64,000 nucleotides of DNA from Natrinema hispanicum. Its GTDB lineage: Archaea > Halobacteriota > Halobacteria > Halobacteriales > Natrialbaceae. A program made the position numbers and the translations under genes. Within the stretch, counting starts at the first letter, position 1, and each line of letters opens with the position of its first letter. The notes below the pieces were generated by a model. It did not search any database and had not been told where the DNA came from. It worked only from the letters and a program-made list of their open reading frames with translations. Of this stretch, positions 43,279-51,217 are shown in pieces. Location of the stretch: positions 62,001-126,000 of the forward strand of contig NZ_FOIC01000009.1 of the NCBI RefSeq assembly GCF_900111485.1, in the 5' to 3' direction.

Positions 43279-43731
43279 ATGGCTGACGACGCAGCTGTCC
43301 CCGGCTCTGATCCCATCGTCACGCATGGCGTCGATATCGTCGCCATCGCGCGTATCGCGGACTTGCTCGCGGAGTTCGGTGACTCGTTTCGCGACCGCGT
43401 GTTCACGCCGGCCGAACAGGCCTACTGCGAGACGCAGGCTGACCCACCACAGCATTACGCCGCTCGCTGGGCAGCCAAGGAGGCATTTCTAAAGACGCTC
43501 GCTGGCGCGTCCCCCAGCGTGCCGACCGCCGCCATCGAAATCGACCGTCAGGATGATGGTCCGCATCTCTCGCTGGCTCCCGTCGCAGCCGACGCCCTCG
43601 CTGCGACGCTCGAGGAACGCGGTAGCTCGCTCGCAACGGCCGACATCGACGTCAGCCTGAGCCACGATCAGATAGCAGGGTATGCCGTCGGCTCGGTCAC
43701 CGTCGTGGGGACGACGACCCGACACCACTAA
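43279..43731 (+). CDS. acpS: Holo-ACP synthase (phosphopantetheinyl transferase)
   Basis: A 150-residue AcpS-type transferase that moves 4'-phosphopantetheine from CoA onto the ACP serine. The Mg-binding residues are in family positions: D19 in THGVDIV, and E68 and K72 in WAAKEAFLK (49 and 4 residues apart, as in E. coli). The strand VSLSHDQIAGYAVG follows. The length is slightly above the ~125 usual, by an N-terminal acidic extension. It lies 2 bases after the ketosynthase, and a 27-base gap precedes the acyltransferase. Confidence 0.92.
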   Translation: MADDAAVPGSDPIVTHGVDIVAIARIADLLAEFGDSFRDRVFTPAEQAYCETQADPPQHYAARWAAKEAFLKTLAGASPSVPTAAIEIDRQDDGPHLSLAPVAADALAATLEERGSSLATADIDVSLSHDQIAGYAVGSVTVVGTTTRHH

Positions 43732-43758
43732 GCGGGTCGTCTGACTCACAGCACTGAT

Positions 43759-44706
43759 ATGACGACTGACGAGTCCACCACGACCCTCGATGGGACGGCG
43801 TTTCTCTTCCCCGGCCAGGGGAGCCAGACCGTCGGGATGGGTCGGGCGTTCTACGACGACTGGCCCGAGACGCGCGCGGTGTTCGATCGGCTTGACGACG
43901 CCCTCGAGCTCAATCTCTCGGGGTTGTGCTTCGACGGGACCGCCGAGGCAATCCAGCAGCCGAGCAACACCCAGCCGCTACTGCTGGCGACGGGAATCGC
44001 AGTCTACGAGGGCGTGACGGCTCGCTTCGATGTCGAGCCGGCAGCCGTCGCCGGCCACAGTCTTGGTCACTTCACCGCGCTGGCGGCCGCCGGCGCGATC
44101 GAGCCCGAAACCACGGCCGAACTCACCCACAAGCGGGGACAGTGCATGGAACGGGCAGCAGCCGCCGACGGCCCGGGGACGATGGTCGCGGTCTTGCTGG
44201 CCGACCCGGACGTGGTGACCGAAGCGTGTGCCGGCCGCGAGGACGTCGGCGTTGCCCTGTACAACGCGCCGAAACAGACCGTCATCAGCGGCACGACCGA
44301 GGGCGTGGCGGCGGTCCGGGAACGGCTCGAGGAGCGGACGACCGCCCGGTTTCGTGAACTCGAGGTCGGCGCGGCGTTTCATTCGCCAGTGATGGAAGCG
44401 GCCGTCGACTGTGTCGAAACGGCGATGGCCGATGTGACGCTTCGAGAGGCCGAAATTCCCGCTGTCTCCGACGTGACCGGCGACCTCTATACCGATCCGG
44501 CCGTCGCACGGCGGGATCTGACCGCACAAATCACGTCGCCGGTCGACTGGGTGGCTGTCATCGAAACGCTTCGCGCGCAGGGGATCGACCGGTTCGTCGC
44601 GTTCCCGCCGGCCGACGTGTTGGCGGGGCTTGTCGAGCGCATCGCGCCTGAGGCCGAGTGCTGGACGCTCGAGACGCCAGCGGATGCCCGGGAGGTGTTC
44701 GCGTGA
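43759..44706 (+). CDS. fabD: Malonyl-CoA:ACP acyltransferase, FabD type
   Basis: A 315-residue acyltransferase that loads malonyl (or a related unit) onto ACP. The N-terminal FLFPGQGSQTVGMG is the family oxyanion loop. The nucleophile is Ser101 in GHSLGH and the partner is His208 in AFHSPVM, as in E. coli FabD. The residue two after the nucleophile and the FHSPVM motif (HAFH/YASH-like region in modular synthases) do not decide between malonyl and methylmalonyl. The stop codon overlaps the GTG of the ketoreductase (gtga), so the two are co-translated. Confidence 0.92.
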   Translation: MTTDESTTTLDGTAFLFPGQGSQTVGMGRAFYDDWPETRAVFDRLDDALELNLSGLCFDGTAEAIQQPSNTQPLLLATGIAVYEGVTARFDVEPAAVAGHSLGHFTALAAAGAIEPETTAELTHKRGQCMERAAAADGPGTMVAVLLADPDVVTEACAGREDVGVALYNAPKQTVISGTTEGVAAVRERLEERTTARFRELEVGAAFHSPVMEAAVDCVETAMADVTLREAEIPAVSDVTGDLYTDPAVARRDLTAQITSPVDWVAVIETLRAQGIDRFVAFPPADVLAGLVERIAPEAECWTLETPADAREVFA

Positions 44707-45452
44707 TCGACTTCGACGGCGAAGTCGCGGTCGTCACCGGCGGAACGCGTGGCATCGGTCGTGCGGTGGCGACGCGACTGGCCGAGCGGGGAGCGACCGT
44801 CGTCGCAACCTATCACGAGGACGACGCGGCCGCAGACGAGACGGCGGCCACGCTGGCGTCGTTCCCTACTGAGACGACCGTCGAGCGGTTCGATGTCGCC
44901 GACTACGAGACGGTGGCGGCGACGTTCGAGACCGTCGCCGACCGGTATGGCCCTCCGACAGTGCTGGTGAACAACGCCGGAACGGTGGCCGACGGCTTGC
45001 TGGTTCGGATGTCTCCCGAGCAGTGGCAACGGGTTATCGACGTTAACCTCACGGGCACGTTCTACTGCACGCGGGAAGCGGCCAGACGAATGCTACGACG
45101 TGACGACCGAGGTGGCCGAATCGTCAACGTCGCAAGCGTCGCCGCTCAGCACGGTGGGGCCGGGCAGGCCAACTACGCCGCGAGCAAGGCCGGCGTCCTC
45201 GGCCTCACGCGTGCGGCGGCCCGCGAGCTTGGGGGCAAGGGCATCCGCGTCAACGCCGTCGCACCCGGCTACACCGACACCGACCTGCTCGCGGATTCAC
45301 GCGGCTACGAGTCGGCCGTCGAGACGAACACCGCGAGCGGCCGCACCGCGACGCCCGAAGAAGTCGCCGACGTGATCACCTTCCTTGCCAGCGACGCCGC
45401 CTCGTACATCAACGGCGAGGTCGTACGCGTCGACGACGGCCTCGCGCTGTGA
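44703..45452 (+). CDS. fabG: 3-oxoacyl-ACP reductase, FabG type
   Basis: A 249-residue SDR that reduces 3-oxoacyl thioesters with NADPH. The cofactor loop is GGTRGIG (residues 13-19), then NNAG, N115, and the catalytic S145, Y158 and K162 with exactly the E. coli FabG spacing. The C-terminal ASYINGEVVRVDDG is typical. It opens with GTG overlapping the fabD stop. It is the last gene of the operon; its stop codon coincides with the first base of a palindromic repeat that may act as the 3' boundary. Confidence 0.92.
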   Translation: MIDFDGEVAVVTGGTRGIGRAVATRLAERGATVVATYHEDDAAADETAATLASFPTETTVERFDVADYETVAATFETVADRYGPPTVLVNNAGTVADGLLVRMSPEQWQRVIDVNLTGTFYCTREAARRMLRRDDRGGRIVNVASVAAQHGGAGQANYAASKAGVLGLTRAAARELGGKGIRVNAVAPGYTDTDLLADSRGYESAVETNTASGRTATPEEVADVITFLASDAASYINGEVVRVDDGLAL

Positions 45453-45530
45453 GACGGTCTGCTGTGCCGACTTCCCGGTGCAATCGCAGGCGATGGCGGT
45501 CCCACGGCACTGACTGATAGGAGTCCGTCT
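45452..45530 (+). repeat. Palindromic interspersed element, copy A
   Basis: A 79-base imperfect inverted repeat, beginning agacggtctgctgt and ending ggagtccgtct, with cactgactgatag near the right end. It aligns with copy B (52059-52140, opposite orientation) over most of its length and with copy C (56382-56458) at the arms. Its first base is the last base of the fabG stop codon. Confidence 0.8.
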
Positions 45531-45588
45531 GAGGCGATCGGCTCGAGACAACGACGGATTGTAATAGGTGTCACGACGAGACACGAGC

Positions 45589-46191
45589 ATGCTCGTCACG
45601 CTCGAGGGATTAGACGGTAGCGGCAAGACGACGGTCTGGGAGGCCTTACACGAGCGCTATCCTGACGCCGTATTCACGCGCGAGCCGACGAACTCCTGGT
45701 ACGGCGACGCCGTCTACCGATCGATCGAAGACGACGACGCTGATCCGCTGGCGGAACTGTTTCTCTACACCGCCGACCACGCCGATCATCTCTCGCGGGT
45801 GATCGAGCCCGCCCTCGAGCGTGGCGATCTCGTGATCTCGGATCGCTACTCCGATTCGCGCTTTGCCTACCAAGGCGCGACCCTCGAGGCAGCCGACGGC
45901 CACGGCCTCGCGGACCCCCTCGAGTACGTCGTCGACGTTCATCGCCCCTTCTCGATCGAGCCGGATCTGACGATCTACCTCGATCTCGACCCCGAAACCG
46001 CTGCGGCCCGTGCGGGGACGACGAACAAATTCGAACGCGCCGAGTATCTCGCGTCGGTTCGGGACAACTACGAACGACTCCTCGAGCGCGACCCCGACCG
46101 GTTCGTCCGCGTCGACGCGACCCAATCGCCCGAGGAAGTCCTCGAAGCGACGACCGACGTGCTGGCCGAGGCTGTCGGCGAGTCACGCTGA
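45589..46191 (+). CDS. tmk: Thymidylate kinase
   Basis: A 200-residue kinase that phosphorylates dTMP. P-loop GLDGSGKTT is at the N-terminus, the DR(Y) motif is in [15 protein letters not shown], and the substrate arginine is in [11 protein letters not shown]. The lid region ([14 protein letters not shown]) is shorter than in some bacterial enzymes. Start at [10 protein letters not shown] (45589). It follows the palindromic element after the fabG gene; a separate promoter is likely but not obvious. Confidence 0.93.
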   Translation: MLVTLEGLDGSGKTTVWEALHERYPDAVFTREPTNSWYGDAVYRSIEDDDADPLAELFLYTADHADHLSRVIEPALERGDLVISDRYSDSRFAYQGATLEAADGHGLADPLEYVVDVHRPFSIEPDLTIYLDLDPETAAARAGTTNKFERAEYLASVRDNYERLLERDPDRFVRVDATQSPEEVLEATTDVLAEAVGESR

Positions 46192-46272
46192 GCACAGCGC
46201 ACACCGTCGCCGTCGTTTGCGATCGGGGCTCGGGCAAAAGTTTTAGTCATGATATAGCGTATCACACTGGCG

Positions 46273-46503
46273 ATGGTCCATGCGTTCATCATGGTGAAGA
46301 CCGCTGCCGGGAAATCCGAGGACCTGCTCGCGAAGATCGGCGACCTCGAGTCGGTCACCGACGCCCACATCGTTGCAGGCAACTACGACATCATCGCAGA
46401 GATCGATGCTCCCGAGGTCTACGACGTGCTTCAGGCAGCGTCGTCGCAAATGCAGCAACTCAACGGCGTCACCGAGACGAAGACCTACATCGGGATGGGG
46501 TGA
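46273..46503 (+). CDS. Stand-alone Lrp/AsnC ligand-binding (RAM) domain protein
   Basis: A 76-residue alpha/beta protein (VHAFIMVKTAAGKSEDLLAKIG ... DAHIVAGNYDIIAEI ... TKTYIGMG) matching the RAM domain of Lrp/AsnC regulators without the DNA-binding helix-turn-helix. Such proteins usually bind amino acids and oligomerise, and may act by partnering a full regulator. A similar protein follows the TrkA gene (47388), so the three form a sandwich. It has an AT-rich promoter patch at about 46238-46260. Confidence 0.87.
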   Translation: MVHAFIMVKTAAGKSEDLLAKIGDLESVTDAHIVAGNYDIIAEIDAPEVYDVLQAASSQMQQLNGVTETKTYIGMG

Positions 46504-46642
46504 CGGTTCGACCGCCGTCGTGGCGGCATCGTCGTGTCGGCGTCGACGAGTGCTTTCCTTCTTACAATTACAGTTATCGTTTGACCACCGACCGTGCTAG
46601 TCGGGGGCAAACTTATTCACAGGGGCGAGCGTACGCCTGTCT

Positions 46643-47383
46643 ATGCAGTTCGTCATTATCGGGGCCGGACGGGTCGGGCTGCGGACGGCACGCGTCCTGC
46701 GAGACGAAGGCCACGAAATAACGCTGGTCGAACGCGACGAACAACGGATCAAACGCGCCCAGAATCAGGACTTTCCCGTCATCGAGGGCGACGGCTCCCG
46801 CGAACCCGTTCTCGAGGAAGCCGGCGTGATGGACGCCGACGCCGTCGGCGCACTGACCAGTGACCTCAACGTCAACTTCACCGCCTGCATGATCGGGAAC
46901 CATTACGGCTGTCGAACCGTCATGCGGATCGACGAGGCCTACCGCGAGGGGATCTATCGCAAGTACGCCGATCAGGTCGACGAGATCATCCACCCCGAGC
47001 GGCTGGGCGCGATCGGCGCGAAAAACGCCCTGCTGGGCGGGACGATCCGCGCGATCGCTGACATTGCACCGTCCCTACAGGTCGTCGAACTCACAGTCAC
47101 TAACGGCGCTCCCGTCAACGGATACACGCTCAACGAACTGCAGTTGCCCGCCGACGCGACCGTCCTCGCGTTCGGCAAGAACAACAGCCCCCTCGAGATT
47201 CCGACCGAAGATAGCTCGCTCGAGGACGGCGACCGACTCGTCGTCCTCGCGGATTTCGACGTCTTAAGCGAGGTTCGCCAGCTGCTTGTCGGTGAGACCC
47301 CGATGCAGGCGGCCGCGAACGCCGGCTCGGGCTCGAGTTCGGTCTCGACGGAGCACGATGCGGACAGCGACACGGAGGTGTGA
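46643..47383 (+). CDS. trkA: TrkA-like NAD-binding potassium-channel regulatory protein
   Basis: A 246-residue cytosolic regulator with an N-terminal RCK/TrkA-N Rossmann domain (FVIIGAGRVGLRTARVLRDEGHEI, GxGxxG) and a C-terminal TrkA-C domain (~155-225: VVELTVTNGAPVNGYTLNEL ... LEDGDRLVVLADF). It would bind NAD(H) and gate a Trk/Ktr potassium transporter; no transporter gene is adjacent. The serine-rich tail is acidic. A TATA-like caaacttattc lies about 30 bases before the ATG. Confidence 0.88.
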   Translation: MQFVIIGAGRVGLRTARVLRDEGHEITLVERDEQRIKRAQNQDFPVIEGDGSREPVLEEAGVMDADAVGALTSDLNVNFTACMIGNHYGCRTVMRIDEAYREGIYRKYADQVDEIIHPERLGAIGAKNALLGGTIRAIADIAPSLQVVELTVTNGAPVNGYTLNELQLPADATVLAFGKNNSPLEIPTEDSSLEDGDRLVVLADFDVLSEVRQLLVGETPMQAAANAGSGSSSVSTEHDADSDTEV

Positions 47384-47387
47384 ACTA

Positions 47388-47618
47388 ATGGTTACTGCAT
47401 TCGTCATGATCAAGGCGAACACGGGCGAGGCGGATCGACTCAGAGACAGTATCGAATCCATCGAGGGCGTGCAATCGGCACACATCGTCGCCGGCGATGT
47501 CGACCTCATCGCGAAAGCGAAGGTCGAGACACCGGCCGAAGTCAAGGAGATCGCCGCGACCCACATCCAGGGCATCGAGGGGATCGAGGATACGCAGACG
47601 TACATCGCGATGGACTAA
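47388..47618 (+). CDS. Second stand-alone RAM (Lrp/AsnC C-terminal) protein
   Basis: A 76-residue relative of the protein at 46273 (MVTAFVMIKANTGEADRLRDSIES; SAHIVAGDVDLIAKAKV; TQTYIAMD). It starts 4 bases after the trkA stop, so it is co-transcribed with trkA. The pair of RAM proteins around TrkA suggests amino-acid-linked control of potassium uptake (inference). Starting at 47388 is preferred over an upstream in-frame Met that overlaps trkA with basic sequence. Confidence 0.87.
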   Translation: MVTAFVMIKANTGEADRLRDSIESIEGVQSAHIVAGDVDLIAKAKVETPAEVKEIAATHIQGIEGIEDTQTYIAMD

Positions 47619-47898
47619 GACCCAGCTTTTACTCTACGGTCTGCCGCGCTGGTGGCGTTGCCACACAGCGCGGCGTCCCTCGGTAAAAGCTGGATCAAAA
47701 GCACTCCTCCTTCCCCGCCAGCCGCGCAAAGCGCGGCTTCTGGGTCAGTCGTCGGCCCGCTCGCTCACCCTTCGGTTCGCTCGCGGTCAGTAACAGGGAG
47801 AGTGCCTGCCCTTCCCCGGGTCGCATGGCTCTCGCATCTGCTCGAGCCACGCTCCCGGCCATAGCTGTGAGCCTTACCCAGAAACAGCCGCCAGCGTG
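47619..47898. repeat. Palindrome-rich noncoding element
   Basis: A 280-base gap directly after the second RAM gene, without a plausible gene. It holds nested inverted repeats: ccagcttttac (47622-47632) with gtaaaagctgg (47683-47693), and inside it gccgcgctg (47643-47651) with cagcgcggc (47666-47674). A second hairpin, agccgcgc-aaa-gcgcggct, lies at 47720-47738. Further on there is a ctcgctcac/ggttcgctcgc purine-skewed stretch. The layout looks like a folding RNA or mobile intergenic element; I recall similar sequences between haloarchaeal genes but cannot verify that here. Confidence 0.55.
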
Positions 47899-48429
47899 TT
47901 ATAGGGGCATGCCGCCGCTGCTCCCATCGTCGTCTGCGGCCTGCTGACCCTGTTGCTGGGCGTTCTCGAGCAGCGTCGCTGCCGGCCCGCGGTAGTCGTA
48001 GCCGGGGATGATTCCCTGTGCGTAGGTGCCTTCAACGAACTCGATGAGTGCCTTGGCGTCTTCGACGCCTTCAGCGGCGTCCCAGGCGGTGTATTCGAGG
48101 TGGACCCGGACCTCCTCGCCGTCGCGTTCGACGACTGGCTCGTCGTGTGTGCTCGTGTGGGCGACGCCGAAGACGTCCCCCAAGCGGCGCTCGAGTGTTT
48201 CGAACCAGCCGTCTTCGACGACGTCGGCGACGTGCTCGCCGGCGACGGCAGCGTCGAGCGTTGGGAGGAAGACGGTGATCCGAAAGCGGCCATCACGCTT
48301 GCCGTCGGCGTCGTCGGCCGTGACGGTCGTCTCGAAAACGGTCGTCGTGAGGTCGTAGCCGTCGTCGGTTCGGGCGAACGCGTCGTGGGCCTCGAGTGCG
48401 CGGTCGACGGGAGCCGGAAGATCGGTCAT
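47899..48429 (-). CDS. DUF5813-like haloarchaeal protein
   Basis: A 176-residue acidic soluble protein (DLPAPVDRALEAHDAFARTDDGYD at the start). It has a beta-rich core (FRITVFLPTLDAAV; EVRVHLEYTAWDAAEGV) and a Gln/Asp-rich disordered tail. It resembles the haloarchaea-specific DUF5813 family from memory. The function is unknown. Its 3' end abuts the palindromic noncoding element. Confidence 0.7.
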   Translation of the reverse strand: MTDLPAPVDRALEAHDAFARTDDGYDLTTTVFETTVTADDADGKRDGRFRITVFLPTLDAAVAGEHVADVVEDGWFETLERRLGDVFGVAHTSTHDEPVVERDGEEVRVHLEYTAWDAAEGVEDAKALIEFVEGTYAQGIIPGYDYRGPAATLLENAQQQGQQAADDDGSSGGMPL

Positions 48430-48606
48430 CGGTCGTCCAGAGGGGTGTGGCGGAAAAGGATGTTTTGGGTCGCTGGCCCGCCGCGCCGGCGACGGCAGAC
48501 CGCCCGGCGGTCGGCTGCCGATCCCGGACCGTTTCAGCGAGAAACCCCGCGTTGTGCTCGAAACGAACCGACGGTACTACCCGGCGCTTCGGCATCGCTC
48601 GACGGC

Positions 48607-48804
48607 ATGACCCTCGATCGGAAAACTGCGGACCGTCGTCGATTCGCTCGCCTTCTCGGAACCGACGGCGACCGCGGCTCCGGCTTGCCCGTCGGGACCG
48701 ACAGCAAAAGCGAGGGGACCGACCGGGACGAAACGACGCGACAAGCGGACGACGACCGTGACGGCGACGGTGAGGCCGATGGCGCATCGACCCGTGCCCG
48801 CTGA
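48607..48804 (+). CDS. Short hydrophilic protein, 65 aa (possible)
   Basis: A short ATG-initiated frame encoding TLDRKTADRRRFARLLGTDGDRGS followed by an Asp/Glu/Arg-rich, apparently disordered tail. The highly charged content is compatible with haloarchaeal small proteins. However, it is also the continuation of a long antisense-shadow frame, so I regard it as only possibly real. It converges on metY with 3 bases between them. Confidence 0.4.
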   Translation: MTLDRKTADRRRFARLLGTDGDRGSGLPVGTDSKSEGTDRDETTRQADDDRDGDGEADGASTRAR

Positions 48805-48807
48805 CGT

Positions 48808-50100
48808 CTACGCCTGTTCGATGGCCTGATCCAGATCCGCGATCACGTCGTCGACGTCCTCGATGCCGACCGAGAGGCGCACGAGGTCGTCGGTGACGCC
48901 GCCGGCCAACTTCTCCTCCTTGGTGAGTTGCTGGTGAGTCGTACTCGCGGGGTGGATGATCAGCGTCTTCGCGTCGCCGACGTTCGCCAGCAGGCTCGTC
49001 AGGTCGACCTCGTTACAGACCGTTTCGGCGGCGTCGTAGCCACCCTCGAGTCCGAAGGTAATCATGCCACCGTAGCCGCCCTCGAGGTACTTCGCGGCGT
49101 TCTCGTGGGTCTCGTGGCTCTCGAGCCCGGGGTAGTTGACCCACGCCACGTCGGGGTGGTCCTCCAAGTGCTCCGCGACGGCCATCGCGTTCTCGCAGTG
49201 TTTTTCCATGCGCAGCGGCAGCGACTCGAGTTTCTGGAGCGTGACCCAGGCGTCGAACGGCGACTGCTGGTTGCCCAGGTCTCGCAGGCCGCGGGTCCGA
49301 GCGGCAAACGCGAAGGCCGCGTCGCCGAACGTCTCGCGGAAGTTGACGCCGTGGTAGGCCGGGTTCGGCTCGGTGAGTTCGGGGTAGTCGCCGTCCTCCC
49401 AGGGGAACGAGCCGCCGTCAACGAGGATCCCGCCGACGGTCGAACCTGCGCCGTGGATCCACTTTGTCGTCGAGTTCCAGACGAGGTCCGCGCCGTGCTC
49501 TAAGGGCCGGCACAGGTACGGCGTCGCGAACGTGTTGTCGACGAACAGCGGCACATTGTGGTCGTGGGCGATGTCGGCGATGCGCTCGATGTCGGGTGTG
49601 ACGAGCGCGGGATTGCCGATCGTCTCGAGGTGGACGAAGGCGGTGTCGTCGTCGATGGCGTCGGCGTAGGCCTCGTAATCGAGGGTGTCGACGAATTTCG
49701 TCTCGACACCGCGTTTCGAGACGGTATGGGTAAGGTAGGTGTAGGTCCCGCCGTAGAGCGACGACGAGGAGACGATGTTGTCGCCGACATCGGCGAGGAT
49801 GAACGTCGCGAGGTCGAACGCGGCCATCCCGGAGGCGGTCGCGAGCGCGCCGACGCCGCCTTCCAGCGTCGCGATGCGTTCCTCGAGCATCGCGTTCGTC
49901 GGGTTCATGATCCGCGAGTAGATGTTGCCCAGTTCCTCGAGACCGAACAGCGCGGCGGCGTGGTCGGTGTCCTCGAACTCGTAGGACGTGGTCTGGTACA
50001 GCGGTGGCGCGCGGGCACCCGTCGTCGGGTCCGGTTCCTGACCAGCGTGGATACTGTTCGTCGCGAAGTGGTGTCCGTCCGAATCGGAATCGTCACTCAT
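48808..50100 (-). CDS. metY: O-acetylhomoserine aminocarboxypropyltransferase (MetY)
   Basis: A 430-residue PLP enzyme of the Cys/Met-metabolism family. It makes homocysteine from O-acetylhomoserine and sulphide. Marks are SIHAGQEPDPTTGARAPPLYQTTS, the PLP lysine in WNSTTKWIHGAGSTVGG and the late VRLSVGIEDVDD. At 430 residues it is a MetY/OAH-sulphhydrylase type, longer than cystathionine gamma-synthase (~390). metX is not within the window. Confidence 0.93.
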   Translation of the reverse strand: MSDDSDSDGHHFATNSIHAGQEPDPTTGARAPPLYQTTSYEFEDTDHAAALFGLEELGNIYSRIMNPTNAMLEERIATLEGGVGALATASGMAAFDLATFILADVGDNIVSSSSLYGGTYTYLTHTVSKRGVETKFVDTLDYEAYADAIDDDTAFVHLETIGNPALVTPDIERIADIAHDHNVPLFVDNTFATPYLCRPLEHGADLVWNSTTKWIHGAGSTVGGILVDGGSFPWEDGDYPELTEPNPAYHGVNFRETFGDAAFAFAARTRGLRDLGNQQSPFDAWVTLQKLESLPLRMEKHCENAMAVAEHLEDHPDVAWVNYPGLESHETHENAAKYLEGGYGGMITFGLEGGYDAAETVCNEVDLTSLLANVGDAKTLIIHPASTTHQQLTKEEKLAGGVTDDLVRLSVGIEDVDDVIADLDQAIEQA

Positions 50101-50203
50101 ACCAGCGTCCTTGCAGCCACGTCACGTAAAACCCCTAGCCTTTCCCCTCGAGCCGGAATACGACCGAGATACGGGCAGATATTACCTCGGACGGTGTACG
50201 GAT

Positions 50204-51217
50204 TCACAGTTCCAGTACGCTGACGACGTGGAGACTCTCCAAGAGCAGCCAGCAGAGAAAGGCACCGTACAGCCCCAACAGCAGCCATGCTTCGTGTCTC
50301 GAGAGGCGCATTTCAGTCCGAGAGATGCTAAAGAAGACGATCGTCGCGAGGACGAGAAAACTCATCATCGGAACGATGTGGGCGAAATTCACCGTCAGCG
50401 AGCCCGCGACGAGGACGCCGGCCGGCACGGCGACCAACAAGTCGAACGTGTTGCTCCCGAGGACGTTCGCCAGCGTTACCGTCGGCCGATCCGCCCGTGC
50501 GGCCGCGAGGCTGACGAACGTATCGGGCAGGCTCGAGCCGGCGGCGACGACGGTCATCCCCCAGAGAAACGTGGGGGTTCCGAACGCGTCGCCGAGGCCG
50601 ATCGCCGACCGGACGAGGGCCTCGACGCCGGCGACGATCGTGACCAGTCCGACCGCGAACTGAATCCAGGCGGAAGCCACGTTCGCCGTCGTGTCCGTCG
50701 TTGCCCCTTCGTCAGCGGCATCGAGATACTGGGTGAAGATGTAGAGCCCGTACAGCGCGACTGGAAACAGTGCGAGCGGGCGTGAAACGTCTCCCCGAAT
50801 GGGACCGTCGGGGCCGGCGACCGGGTTGTAGATGACCGCCAGCGAGAACGTCAACAATAGCGACGCCACCGCGAGCATGTAGAACAGTGACTCCTTGTAG
50901 ACCAGCTCGCGCGACGTATCGATACCGCCGCCGACTACCACGGCGAGGCCGGGAATCGCCAGCAGATTGAACACTGCCGACCCGACGATCGAGCCGACGC
51001 CGAGTTCGAACTCACCGTGAAGCAGCGTCGCGAGCAACACGCTCACCAGTTCGGGCATACTCGAGCCGACAGCGGCAATGACGGCTCCCTGAACGACCGC
51101 CGGCAGCCCATACGCGGCTGCGAGGTCGTTGGCTGCCTCCTCGAGTTTGGTGCTGCCGTACCAGAGCACGCCCGTTCCGCCGGCAGCGAGGGCAAGCAGG
51201 ACCGCGATTTCGATCAT
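50204..51217 (-). CDS. Sodium/calcium exchanger-family membrane protein
   Basis: A 337-residue CaCA-family antiporter with about ten helices. It has the two alpha-repeats, seen as GAVIAAVGSSMPELVSVLLA (~residues 46-65) and GMTVVAAGSSLPDTFVSLAAARADRP in the second half, each with the conserved GSSxPE/D cation site. A second GSIVGSAVFN/LGSNTFDLL pair supports it. It exchanges Ca2+ (or another divalent ion) for Na+ or K+. The start at MIEIAVLLALAAGG is supported by the signal-anchor-like opening. A short frame upstream overlaps its ATG (see findings). Confidence 0.9.
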   Translation of the reverse strand: MIEIAVLLALAAGGTGVLWYGSTKLEEAANDLAAAYGLPAVVQGAVIAAVGSSMPELVSVLLATLLHGEFELGVGSIVGSAVFNLLAIPGLAVVVGGGIDTSRELVYKESLFYMLAVASLLLTFSLAVIYNPVAGPDGPIRGDVSRPLALFPVALYGLYIFTQYLDAADEGATTDTTANVASAWIQFAVGLVTIVAGVEALVRSAIGLGDAFGTPTFLWGMTVVAAGSSLPDTFVSLAAARADRPTVTLANVLGSNTFDLLVAVPAGVLVAGSLTVNFAHIVPMMSFLVLATIVFFSISRTEMRLSRHEAWLLLGLYGAFLCWLLLESLHVVSVLEL

